Shown here piece after piece: positions 35,774 through 43,484 of a stretch of DNA of 61,463 nt. Position 1 is the stretch's first letter. Every line of letters starts with the position of its first letter. Origin of the DNA: JBKBIP01 sp046297495 (lineage in GTDB: Bacteria > Planctomycetota > Planctomycetia > Gemmatales > Gemmataceae); NCBI GenBank assembly GCA_046297495.1, contig JBKBIP010000033.1, positions 1 to 61,463 of the forward strand, given 5' to 3'. The position numbers and the translations under genes were made by a program. The notes beneath the pieces were generated by a model. It was not told the origin of the DNA. It saw only the letters and a program-made list of their open reading frames with translations, and made no database searches.

Positions 35774-36196
35774 CTATACGTTGACAGCAGATGAGTCGCC
35801 GATCTTGGCCCGGTGGCGTTCCTCGATCACCGCCGGATCGGAATTCAGGCGGAGCGTTGTCACACCATCCGCCTGGATGGCGACATCTCTGGTCAGGAAA
35901 TAGTCCCGGCCGCGAAAAGCGAACTGGACGCGATAGACACCGGGGGCGAGCGGCACGCGGCGCAGATCGGTTCGGTCGTGAACGATGCCGTCACTCTGGA
36001 AGATCGTGGCGACGATGTCCCCGTCGGCGGTCTCGATTTGAAGCTGTCCCGGCTTGTGAACCAGGTACGGCAGCACTACCGGGGCAATCACGGCGGCGAG
36101 CAGCATCAGGGCGATGAATCCGCCTGCGAGCTGGCGCGCCAGTTTGGTCACAGGCGCCCGCTCACCCACCCTATGAGGATGGCTTCCGTAAATCAT
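35774..36196 (-). CDS. Small membrane-anchored PEGA-like protein
   Basis: A protein of about 140 residues with one membrane helix (GGFIALMLLAAVIAPVVLPYL, about 24-44) followed by a beta-rich domain: PGQLQIETADGDIVATIFQS, LAPGVYRVQFAFRGRDYFL and DVAIQADGVTTLRLNSDP. The pattern of short strands ending in APGVYRVxF and DVxIxADGVTTLRL resembles the PEGA domains attached to planctomycete kinases, here without a kinase. Starts are uncertain: ATG 36196 and GTG 36151 (giving 125 residues) both fit, neither with a strong site. The upstream part lies within a 25-bp repeat shared with the DUF1294 gene (36144-36168 and 36213-36237). The frame is open far upstream to 36829, but that part overlaps the DUF1294 gene out of frame and is not used. 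Function unknown. Confidence 0.65.
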   Translation of the reverse strand: MIYGSHPHRVGERAPVTKLARQLAGGFIALMLLAAVIAPVVLPYLVHKPGQLQIETADGDIVATIFQSDGIVHDRTDLRRVPLAPGVYRVQFAFRGRDYFLTRDVAIQADGVTTLRLNSDPAVIEERHRAKIGDSSAVNV

Positions 36197-36237
36197 ATCG
36201 TGCGCCCATCTGTTGGTCACAGGCGCCCGCTCACCCA
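36144..36237. repeat. 25-bp direct repeat, 69-bp offset, at the end of the DUF1294 gene
   Basis: TTGGTCACAGGCGCCCGCTC (plus ACCCA) occurs at 36144-36168 and again at 36213-36237. The second copy contains the stop codon region of the DUF1294 gene (36217-36606, minus strand) and the first lies at the start region of the PEGA-like gene. It appears to be a local duplication. Confidence 0.85.
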
Positions 36238-36606
36238 GACCAGCAGGGCGGCTTGCGCGAGTACGATCAGCCAGAATACTATCCGAAATCCACCTTTGAC
36301 AGTCTTGTGGCGGAACAGACGCATGGCGAGATAGGCGCCGGGACTGCCGCCGCCGAGGGCCAAGGCGTGCAGCACGTTTTCGGGGACGCGCCGTCCGCCG
36401 CGCCGTGCTTGCCACTTGTCGTAGCCATAATACAACAGAGCGCCGAGGTTGATGGCGAACAACCAAGCCGCGAGCCAGGCCCAGCGCGATTCGGATTGGC
36501 CGAGTGGACCGTTCCAGATGACAACGCTTGTCAGCAAGACGAGCAACCCAGCGACGCTGGCATGAAAAATCAACGGATGAGGACGTTTCTGGTAGGATGC
36601 CGGCAT
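36217..36606 (-). CDS. DUF1294 domain membrane protein
   Basis: A 129-residue membrane protein with DUF1294: LLYYGYDKWQARRGGRRVPE (about 57-76) and LGGGSPGAYLAMRLFRHKT (about 84-102) are the family's Tyr-Gly-Tyr-Asp-Lys and Gly-Gly-x-Pro-Gly signatures, followed by GFRIVFWLIVLAQ. Two further hydrophobic segments precede (FHASVAGLLVLLTSVVIW). ATG 36606 is used; a much longer frame from 36897 is present but lacks domain sense. Members are often fused to a cold-shock domain; here it is alone. Function is unknown. It is divergent from the PPDK-like gene at 36814, leaving 207 bp for the promoters. Confidence 0.85.
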   Translation of the reverse strand: MPASYQKRPHPLIFHASVAGLLVLLTSVVIWNGPLGQSESRWAWLAAWLFAINLGALLYYGYDKWQARRGGRRVPENVLHALALGGGSPGAYLAMRLFRHKTVKGGFRIVFWLIVLAQAALLVWVSGRL

Positions 36607-36813
36607 GGGGTCTATTCTGGGAAGCACGGGTTCGCGGTACGGTTGCCGACGGCCGCCGCCAGGGATGCGAGGCGGGGCGGCTGCCGGGATCGAATTGCGT
36701 AATGTACTCCCCTTCGTGGAGTGAACCAAGAGCAATCCGGGGCGCCCGTCCCCATGACGGGCGTGAGCGCGTCGAAGAATCCCCTTTTTCGCATGAGCAT
36801 GAGGATGACAGCG

Positions 36814-39624
36814 ATGGACAATGTAGCATCCACGCGGCAAGCGTGGATTTTTTTCTTCGGTCAGGGACAAGCCGACGGCGGCCAGGAGGTCCAGCACCTA
36901 GTCGGCGGCAAGGGGGCCAGTCTCGCCGAGATGACCAAGGCGCGACTGCCGGTGCCGCCGGGCTTCACCATCTCCGCCGATTGTTGCCGGCGCTACTTCG
37001 AGGCGGGAAACCACTGGCCCGATGGCTTGCGCGACAGCGTGCGCGATGCCATGACACGCTTGGAACAGTGGACAGGGCGAGCCTTTGGCCAGGGAGACCA
37101 GCCGCTGTTGGTGGCGGTGCGTTCCGGGGCGGCGGTCTCCATGCCGGGCATGATGGATACGCTGCTCAACGTGGGTCTCCATCCTGACGGCGTGCGCCGC
37201 CTGGCCCGGAGCAGCGGACAAGCCCAAGCCGCTTGGCTGCGATACTGGCGTTTCTTGCGGAGTTTCGCGGGTACGGCGCGCCAACTTCCCGACGCCGTCG
37301 CCGACCGGGTGCTTCAAGAAATACGGTCGCAAACAGGTAAATCTGCTGAGGAGGACCTGGACGCCGACGAGCTGGAGCGACTGTGTGAGCGGTTCCGAGA
37401 CGCCTACCGCGACGCCAGCGGCGCGGACCTGCCGACCGATCCCGAGGAGCTGCTGTTTGAAGCCATCGAGGCCGTGTTTCATTCCTGGAACAGCGAACGG
37501 GCCGTCCGCTATCGGCAACGCCAAGGCATTGACGGACTGCTCGGCACGGCCGTCAACATCCAGGCCATGTGCCCCGCGGACATCGCCGGGGTGCTGTTCA
37601 CGACCAACCCGGTTCAGCCGGAGTCCGGTGAGCTGATCATCGAAGCCGTGCCGGGTTTGGGGGAAGCGTTGGTGCAGGGGCAAGTGACTCCTGATCAATT
37701 CGTGCTGTCGCGTGCCGATCTCCGGGTGGCGCGGCGCGTGCCGGCGCCAGGTCAATCGGATGACAACCCCTTGCTCTCCGATGATCAACTGCGCGAGCTG
37801 GCCGAGCTGGGCTTGCGCGTGGAACGATACTTCGGTCATCCCTGTGACATTGAATGGGCCTGGGCGGCGGGGCAATTCCACTTGCTGCAAGCGCGAGCGA
37901 TTCGTGGCGTCTCGGAACCAAGAAATGATTCGGCCGCGGCGGAAACGGAGCGCGTCCGCCGTGAGGAGATCGCCCGCTTGGCGGCCGGGGCGGCGCCGGA
38001 GGGGACGGTCTGGAGCCGATTCAACTTGGCCGAGGTCCTCCCCGAACCCACGCCCATGACGTGGGCCATCGTGCGCCGCTTCATGTCCGGACAGGGGGGG
38101 TACGGGTTGATGTACCGCGATCTGGGATTCGATCCCGACCCGGCATTGGACGAGGAAGGGATATTCGACCTGGTGTGCGGTCGGCCGTATTGCAATCTCA
38201 GCCGTGAACCGAAGATGCAATATCGGCTGCTGCCGTTCGAGCATGACTTCGCGGCCTTGAAACGCCAGCCGCGCCAGGCGCTGTATCCCCAAGCCGTCCT
38301 CAACCCAGCGCGGGTTGGCTGGCGCTTGTGGTGGCGCCTGCCGCGCATCCTCTGGCAGCTGGTCCGCTCGATTCGCCGCATCGGACAGCTGAGCAAGACC
38401 TTCGCCGAGCGCTTTCGCCACGACATCATCCCCCCTTTTGTCGAAGCCACCGTTGCGGAAGCGCGGACCGACTACTCGCCGTTGACTGCGGCCGAGCTGC
38501 TCCAACGCCTAGAGCACTGGATACGGCGTACCCTCCATGACTTTGCCCGCGAATCGCTGAAACCCACCGTGCTGGCCAGCATCACGATGGCGAACCTGGA
38601 GCGCACGTTGATTCGCTTGCTGCAACGGCAAGCCGCCGGCCGTGCCACGGGGAGCGCGCCACCAGAAGAGTACGTTCACCAAGCCCGTTCCTGGATTCAG
38701 CGACAGCTCATGGGAGTGCGTCCTGACCCGGACGCGGACTTGGCAGCGGCCCTTCGGGACATGACCGAAGGCAAGCTGGACCATGCCACGTTCTTGGCCC
38801 GCTTTGGCCATCGGGGGAGCGCCGAGATGGAACTCGCCCAACCCCGCTGGGGGGAAGACGCTGACTCCCTGAACCGCTACGCCGCGCCGCCGGTTCCTGG
38901 TCCATCCTCAGAAACCCGTCCCGCCGACCAACCGGCCGCCGCCGTGGACGAGTCGATCTTCTCGAAACTAACGCCCGCGCAAGAACGCGCGCTGGCGCGA
39001 CAAGTCGCCACCTTGAAGACCTTCTTGAGTTTGCGTGAAACCGGCAAGCATCACCTGATGCGCGGCTACGCCTTGATCCGCCGCCTTTTGGTGACACTGG
39101 ATCGCCGTTACAACTTGGCGGGCGGCATCTTCTATCTCACCCCCGAAGAGTTACCGGCCCTGATTAGTGGAACCGATTTCGCCGACGTGATCCAGCAGCG
39201 CCGCCGCCAGCGTGCCATGCTGTTGAGTCTTCCGGTTCCTTTAGTTCTGTTCAGTGACGATCTGGAAGCCATTGGCCGCGCGGCGGAAACGGCGTCGGGG
39301 ACGGTTTTCCAAGGTATCCCCCTGTCCGCCGGAGTCGTGGAAGGAATGGCCTTGGTCGCTGAGCAACCGACCGTCTGTCTGCCGGACGGCAACGAAGCGT
39401 TCGTGCTCGTCTGTCCCACGACGGACCCAGCCTGGGTGCCCTTGTTCCTTCAAGCTCAGGGCTTGGTCATGGAGGCGGGGGGCATGTTATCCCACGGCGC
39501 CATCATCGCCCGCGAGTTCGGCTTGCCCGCGGTGGCGGGCATCCCCGGCATCCACCACATCCTGCGCACTGGCCAACGCGTGCGCGTCAACGGCCAGACG
39601 GGAGAAGTGCGGCTTGTGGACTGA
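36814..39624 (+). CDS. PPDK/rifampin-phosphotransferase-like phosphotransferase (PEP/pyruvate-binding domain)
   Basis: A 936-residue protein built like a phosphohistidine transferase. The N-terminal ATP-grasp part has LVGGKGASLAEMTKARLPVP (about 27-46) and SGAAVSMPGMMDTLLNVGLH (about 107-126), both typical of pyruvate phosphate dikinase; TNPVQPESGELIIEAVPGLGEALVQGQVTPD lies near 262-292 in shorter pieces. A long unassigned middle region (about 400-820) replaces the PPDK C-terminal TIM barrel. The end is the swivelling phosphohistidine domain GGMLSHGAIIAREFGLPAVAG, with His894. Rifampin phosphotransferases have this three-part order. ATG 36814 is chosen from several in-frame ATGs (36721, 36793, 36799, 36805) because AGGA lies 8 bases upstream. 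Substrate is unknown; antibiotic or small-molecule phosphorylation is a guess. Note the 535-codon antisense frame, a shadow of high G+C. Confidence 0.8.
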   Translation: MDNVASTRQAWIFFFGQGQADGGQEVQHLVGGKGASLAEMTKARLPVPPGFTISADCCRRYFEAGNHWPDGLRDSVRDAMTRLEQWTGRAFGQGDQPLLVAVRSGAAVSMPGMMDTLLNVGLHPDGVRRLARSSGQAQAAWLRYWRFLRSFAGTARQLPDAVADRVLQEIRSQTGKSAEEDLDADELERLCERFRDAYRDASGADLPTDPEELLFEAIEAVFHSWNSERAVRYRQRQGIDGLLGTAVNIQAMCPADIAGVLFTTNPVQPESGELIIEAVPGLGEALVQGQVTPDQFVLSRADLRVARRVPAPGQSDDNPLLSDDQLRELAELGLRVERYFGHPCDIEWAWAAGQFHLLQARAIRGVSEPRNDSAAAETERVRREEIARLAAGAAPEGTVWSRFNLAEVLPEPTPMTWAIVRRFMSGQGGYGLMYRDLGFDPDPALDEEGIFDLVCGRPYCNLSREPKMQYRLLPFEHDFAALKRQPRQALYPQAVLNPARVGWRLWWRLPRILWQLVRSIRRIGQLSKTFAERFRHDIIPPFVEATVAEARTDYSPLTAAELLQRLEHWIRRTLHDFARESLKPTVLASITMANLERTLIRLLQRQAAGRATGSAPPEEYVHQARSWIQRQLMGVRPDPDADLAAALRDMTEGKLDHATFLARFGHRGSAEMELAQPRWGEDADSLNRYAAPPVPGPSSETRPADQPAAAVDESIFSKLTPAQERALARQVATLKTFLSLRETGKHHLMRGYALIRRLLVTLDRRYNLAGGIFYLTPEELPALISGTDFADVIQQRRRQRAMLLSLPVPLVLFSDDLEAIGRAAETASGTVFQGIPLSAGVVEGMALVAEQPTVCLPDGNEAFVLVCPTTDPAWVPLFLQAQGLVMEAGGMLSHGAIIAREFGLPAVAGIPGIHHILRTGQRVRVNGQTGEVRLVD

Positions 39625-39682
39625 GAGTGGTCATGCCGCTATGCGGCACCCAGAAACCCTGAAAAGGAACGCCGGCCAAAAG

Positions 39683-39728
39683 GATTCAGCGGTTCGCGTT
39701 CGAGTCCGCGTGCGCGAACCGCTGAATC
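39683..39728. repeat. Inverted repeat, GATTCAGCGGTTCGCG family
   Basis: GATTCAGCGGTTCGCG and CGCGAACCGCTGAATC are perfect 16-bp arms over a 14-base loop, 59 bases after the PPDK-like stop. A second member is at 58140-58167. It might end the PPDK-like transcript. Confidence 0.85.
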
Positions 39729-39778
39729 GAGGTTCACTATTACTCCGGCCAAGAAGAACCACACACCGAGTCTGTCGG

Positions 39779-40040
39779 ATCAGCCCCGTAAGGGGCGACC
39801 GTGCATAGCCAGGGGCGTCAGCCCCTGGAGTGGGAATCGGCATCCCACGACAGCCCGTTAGGGGCGACAGAAACACCGCCTGCCGCCCCTTCGGGGCTTT
39901 GGGAATCATACGCCATCCCTTCCAGGGGCTAACGCCCCTGGCTATGACCTGCCGCCCCTTCGGGGCTTTGGGAATCATACGCCATCCCTTCCAGGGGCTA
40001 ACGCCCCTGGCTATGACCTGTCGCCCCGCTGGGGCTGAGC
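39779..40040. repeat. Cluster of GGGGCG/CCCCT palindromic units with a 69-bp tandem pair
   Basis: The 513-bp gap 39625-40137 holds no gene. It contains TAGCCAGGGGCGTCAGCCCC (39799-39818) and then a 69-bp tandem: CTGCCGCCCCTTCGGGGCTT begins near 39880 and again 69 bases later near 39949, with CCAGGGGCTAACGCCCCTGG in each copy. The units are nearly identical, and a partial third unit (CCTGTCGCCCCGCTGGGGCT) follows. Each unit is two internal hairpins, so the whole is a strongly folding array. No CRISPR spacers are present. Confidence 0.85.
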
Positions 40041-40137
40041 GGCCTGTCTCCATACTAAAATGCGAACCGAATTCACGTTTTGAACTAGATAACGATCTAA
40101 GATGGAAACAGCATAAAATTGGCATCATCCCTTCCCC

Positions 40138-43100
40138 TCACCGCTCCACCTTCAACAACACCGACTTGGCCGCGTGTTCGGTGTTCTTCCCTTCGCGGCG
40201 GGCCAGGACCACAAAGGGATGTTCGGTCGGTTGCACCCAGGGTTCGCAGTAGATGGCGATGGTGCGGGTGGTTTCTGCTTCGGTGATGAGGATGCCGTTC
40301 AGACCGATGTCGAGGACGCGGACGCCGTGGGGCAAGCCGCGGACATCGAGCGGCACCCGCCCCTGGAAATTGGCCCGCCGCTGAATATCGACGGTCAGGC
40401 GCGTTTCCTGGCCAGGGCGGACGGTGATTTCTGATTGCCGTGTGGTGGTCACGATCTCCCCCGGTTCCACGACTTGCACGGGGCCGCTCTGGATTTCCTG
40501 GATCAGGGGTTGGCCATTGATGGTCGCGCTGGCACGCAGGATGAACGGCGGGAATTTCTCGAATGTTGTCACAGTGTCAGCGGCGAACAGAGCGAACGCC
40601 GTGTCGTTCTCGCCGGCGGGAATGGTCGTGGCTGGGGCGCTGAAGCCGGGGGGCAAATCGCGCGGCTCGATGGCAATCGCCCCGTCGAACCCGTCGCGGC
40701 GCTCGGCGCTAACGGTGATCGGCACGGCGCCGCCGCGCCAGACGCTGGGGTTGGTGGGCCGGAAGCTGACCGTGAAGCTGGGACGCGGCGGGCGGATGGT
40801 CAAGCGATAGACATATTCTTTCCCCCCTTGGCCGGCGGCATCGCCGACACGCACTTGATAGTCGCCGTCCGCCGGTGGATCGAAGAACAAGAGCGAATCC
40901 TTGCCGTAACTGGGGCCGCCGTCGTCATTGCGATAATTCAGCCGCACCACGGGCAGGCCGTTGGGGGGAAAGGTCGCGCCCGGCGGGTGAATCTCTACCT
41001 TGTAAATCGGTTCCCCCATGCTGTGATGCGTCGGTGTCGTGCCCAGGTAGCCCAGCCGTTGGTTGCGCTCGTTGAAGAATCGGCAATCGTCGTCGGGATT
41101 CTTGGGCAGGGCCAAGATACGCAACAGCTCGTCACCGATCAGTACGTAATCATTGATGGCCAGCTCGTTCCAGGCTTCAATGCGGATGCCCGGCGAGACC
41201 GAATCGTGATCGCGGAAGGTGGTGTAGGTCTTGGCGGTGCAGCGCAAGGTCGCGCGCGGCACCGGCCGGCCTTGCGCGTCCAGGATTTCGATGTAGGAGT
41301 CCAACGGCGACCCCAAGCGGCGGGCATGGGTTTCGATGATCAGCCGTTGTCCTTTCTTGGCGGTGAAGCGCCAGCTGTCCGTGACTCCCGGTTGACTAAT
41401 GCGGCCATTAGCCGTCCCCGGCACCGGCACGGCATGTCCTGGGGTGGACATTTCGGGAAATTCACCGACGATCACCGTGGTTTTCCCTTCGGGTTTCTCC
41501 ACGAACGGCAATGGCAGCGCCGCGCCGATGGCGGCATCCCTTGGCGCAGACACTTGGATGGCAGCAACGGGCAAGTTCACGCCTTCTAGTCGAATCGTCG
41601 CCTCGGTGCCCCGTTGCAAACCGGGGGGGAACAGGGCGGTCACGACCGGGACATTGCCGATGTCCAAGCGGTAGCCCATGTTGGCGCCGCCCCGATAATC
41701 CCGGTCCCACAGGCTCAGGATGTAGGTTCCTTCCTGGTCGCCAACGTGCCCAAGCGTGCCGTTGTCGCTGGCGGCCAAGACGCGGCCCGTCTCGTCCAAA
41801 AGCTGCAAGACCGGGGCCAGCATGGCCCCTTTATCGGCCACGACCCGCGCGCCGATGTGCTGGCCGGCGCGGGCGGGAAAGCGGAAGTAATCCACGTCGC
41901 CAGCCCGGTCGAGCTTGCCGCGCACCGTGCCAGGCAAGCGGATGTCTTGCGCGGCGCCGGTCGAGTCGTTCGGTTCCTTTTCCTGATACTCCCGCACCTG
42001 AATCGGCAGCGGCTGCCCCTCGACAGCCCCGGTTGGCTCGTGCAACAGCACTACCGCGCCATCATAACGACCCAGCGCCAGTTGCTGGCGGTCGGGACGA
42101 AGGGCGAGGGATAACACCGTCTCCGGCTGCCGGGGATAGTCGCGCAGCTCGACCATGCGGGCGGTGTCCCAGGCCTTGGCCGTGCGATCCTCGCTCAACG
42201 AGTACAGGGTCTTGCCATCGGGAGCGTAGGCCAACTTGGTCACCGGCCCGTCATGTGCGAAGACGGAATGGACCAGCCGCCCCCCAGCGGCGCTCACCCG
42301 CCAGACGCGAATACTCTGATCGACCCCCGCCGCCGCCAAGTGTTGGCCATCGGGACTCCAGGCCACGGCATACAGCCAATCGGTGGCGTCCCCCAGTGAA
42401 TACAGCCGCCGGCCGCTGGCCGGGTCCCAGATTTTGACGGCCCGATCCGCCGCCACGGATGCCAGCAACTTGCCATCGGGAGAAAACGACACGCCATAGA
42501 CGGCGTCGCTGTGATCCTTCAAGGTGTGGATCGGTTTGCCGCTGGTCGTGTCCCACAGTTTGACGAGCTGATCGTATCCGCCGGTGGCCAACCGTTGGCC
42601 ATCCCGGCTCAAGGCCAAGTCATAGATCAGGTCGGCGTGCGGGGCGACGATGTCGAGAGGAGAAGCGGTGATTGCCCCTTTGGCGGGAACCGAGTACACG
42701 CGCGCCCAACCGGCGCTACCGGCCGGGCCGCCAGCCACTGCCAACAGTTTGCCATCCTGGCTGAAAGTCAACGCCGTCACCTGGCCCGGCGGTTGGGGCA
42801 GTTTTTGCGCCACGTCCCCCGTGGCCGCCTCGAGCAACAGCACCGCGCCATCGCCGCCAACGGCCAAGCGCTGGCCGGCGGGGTCGTAGGCCAACGCTCG
42901 CGCCGGGGGCGCCACCGCTACTTTCGCGGCAAGGGCGGGTAGCTCCGTCTTGGTCGTGGCGCTGTCATCTTTGGCCCCGGCGGCGATCCAGGCCCGCAGC
43001 ACCGCCGCCTCGTTTGCCTTCGGTTGCCGGGATTTGCTCGGCGGCATGAACGGATTTTGGTTCTTCTCTACCAACTTGACGATCAAGCTCTCGTCCGGCT

Positions 43101-43317
43101 TGCCAGCCACGAAGCCGACGTCGGTGTTCCCCCCCTGCTTGAGGTTCTGGTAGCTCGACAGGTCCAGCCCCCCTTTGGCTCGGTCTCCCGTATGACACTC
43201 CAGGCAATACTTGGCCAAAAACGGCTTGACCTGCTTGGCGTAACTCACCGGCTGCTGCGCCGATGCCAGCGAGACAAGCGCGAAACCCACAAAGAGTGGT
43301 ATGATCATCAAACGCAT
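40138..43317 (-). CDS. Exported cytochrome c-WD40-prepeptidase domain protein
   Basis: A 1059-residue exported protein. A signal peptide (MRLMIIPLFVGFALVSLASA) precedes the heme site CLECH at 38-42 in a PSCyt1 domain (to about 115; YAKQVKPFLAKYCLECHTGD). A WD40 propeller follows (about 140-445) with blades such as LKDHSDAVYGVSFSPDGKLL, SLGDATDWLYAVAWSPDGQH and FAHDGPVTKLAYAPDGKTLY. The rest (about 450-1050) has repeated beta domains of the bacterial prepeptidase/Ig-like type: ELNDSTGAAQDIRLPGTVRG-like starts and DVDYFRFPARAGQHIGARVV and SVSERRDGFDGAIAIEPRDL-type blocks. Combining a heme, propeller and adhesion-like beta domains is a planctomycete speciality. Function is unknown; a periplasmic scaffold in electron transfer is inferred. 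The C-terminal IgG-like parts suggest cell-surface exposure. Confidence 0.85.
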   Translation of the reverse strand: MRLMIIPLFVGFALVSLASAQQPVSYAKQVKPFLAKYCLECHTGDRAKGGLDLSSYQNLKQGGNTDVGFVAGKPDESLIVKLVEKNQNPFMPPSKSRQPKANEAAVLRAWIAAGAKDDSATTKTELPALAAKVAVAPPARALAYDPAGQRLAVGGDGAVLLLEAATGDVAQKLPQPPGQVTALTFSQDGKLLAVAGGPAGSAGWARVYSVPAKGAITASPLDIVAPHADLIYDLALSRDGQRLATGGYDQLVKLWDTTSGKPIHTLKDHSDAVYGVSFSPDGKLLASVAADRAVKIWDPASGRRLYSLGDATDWLYAVAWSPDGQHLAAAGVDQSIRVWRVSAAGGRLVHSVFAHDGPVTKLAYAPDGKTLYSLSEDRTAKAWDTARMVELRDYPRQPETVLSLALRPDRQQLALGRYDGAVVLLHEPTGAVEGQPLPIQVREYQEKEPNDSTGAAQDIRLPGTVRGKLDRAGDVDYFRFPARAGQHIGARVVADKGAMLAPVLQLLDETGRVLAASDNGTLGHVGDQEGTYILSLWDRDYRGGANMGYRLDIGNVPVVTALFPPGLQRGTEATIRLEGVNLPVAAIQVSAPRDAAIGAALPLPFVEKPEGKTTVIVGEFPEMSTPGHAVPVPGTANGRISQPGVTDSWRFTAKKGQRLIIETHARRLGSPLDSYIEILDAQGRPVPRATLRCTAKTYTTFRDHDSVSPGIRIEAWNELAINDYVLIGDELLRILALPKNPDDDCRFFNERNQRLGYLGTTPTHHSMGEPIYKVEIHPPGATFPPNGLPVVRLNYRNDDGGPSYGKDSLLFFDPPADGDYQVRVGDAAGQGGKEYVYRLTIRPPRPSFTVSFRPTNPSVWRGGAVPITVSAERRDGFDGAIAIEPRDLPPGFSAPATTIPAGENDTAFALFAADTVTTFEKFPPFILRASATINGQPLIQEIQSGPVQVVEPGEIVTTTRQSEITVRPGQETRLTVDIQRRANFQGRVPLDVRGLPHGVRVLDIGLNGILITEAETTRTIAIYCEPWVQPTEHPFVVLARREGKNTEHAAKSVLLKVER

Positions 43318-43409
43318 GGTGGTTTCTCATTCCGTGGGACAAGGTAGGAAAATCGCCAGTCGATATTTAGTTTAGGGTCTGGGTGGATATTTTACCGGCG
43401 CGCGGGAGG

Positions 43410-43453
43410 GGCATCAGCCCTTTGGTGACAGCGGTCACCGAAAGGCTGATGCC
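43410..43453. repeat. 20-bp-armed inverted repeat at the 3' end of the esterase gene
   Basis: GGCATCAGCCCTTTGGTGAC (43410-43429) pairs with GTCACCGAAAGGCTGATGCC (43434-43453) with two mismatches and a 4-base loop. A further half-copy (GGCGGGCTGATGCC) at 43471-43484 touches the stop codon of the esterase gene. It lies between the cytochrome-WD40 and esterase genes on the minus strand and may terminate the latter. Confidence 0.85.
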
Positions 43454-43484
43454 TCCGCTCGCCATTGGTGGCGGGCTGATGCCT

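Noticed and set aside
36898..38505. 535-codon minus-strand open frame opposite the PPDK-like gene
   Set aside because: Its translation has no domain character and is the antisense of a clear gene; high G+C makes long antisense frames common here.
39879..40016. Tandem 69-bp units as a CRISPR array
   Set aside because: Units are contiguous with no unique spacers and the repeat is longer than CRISPR repeats; no cas gene is present.
40435..41589. 384-codon plus-strand frame over the cytochrome-WD40 gene
   Set aside because: Shadow frame without recognisable motifs.
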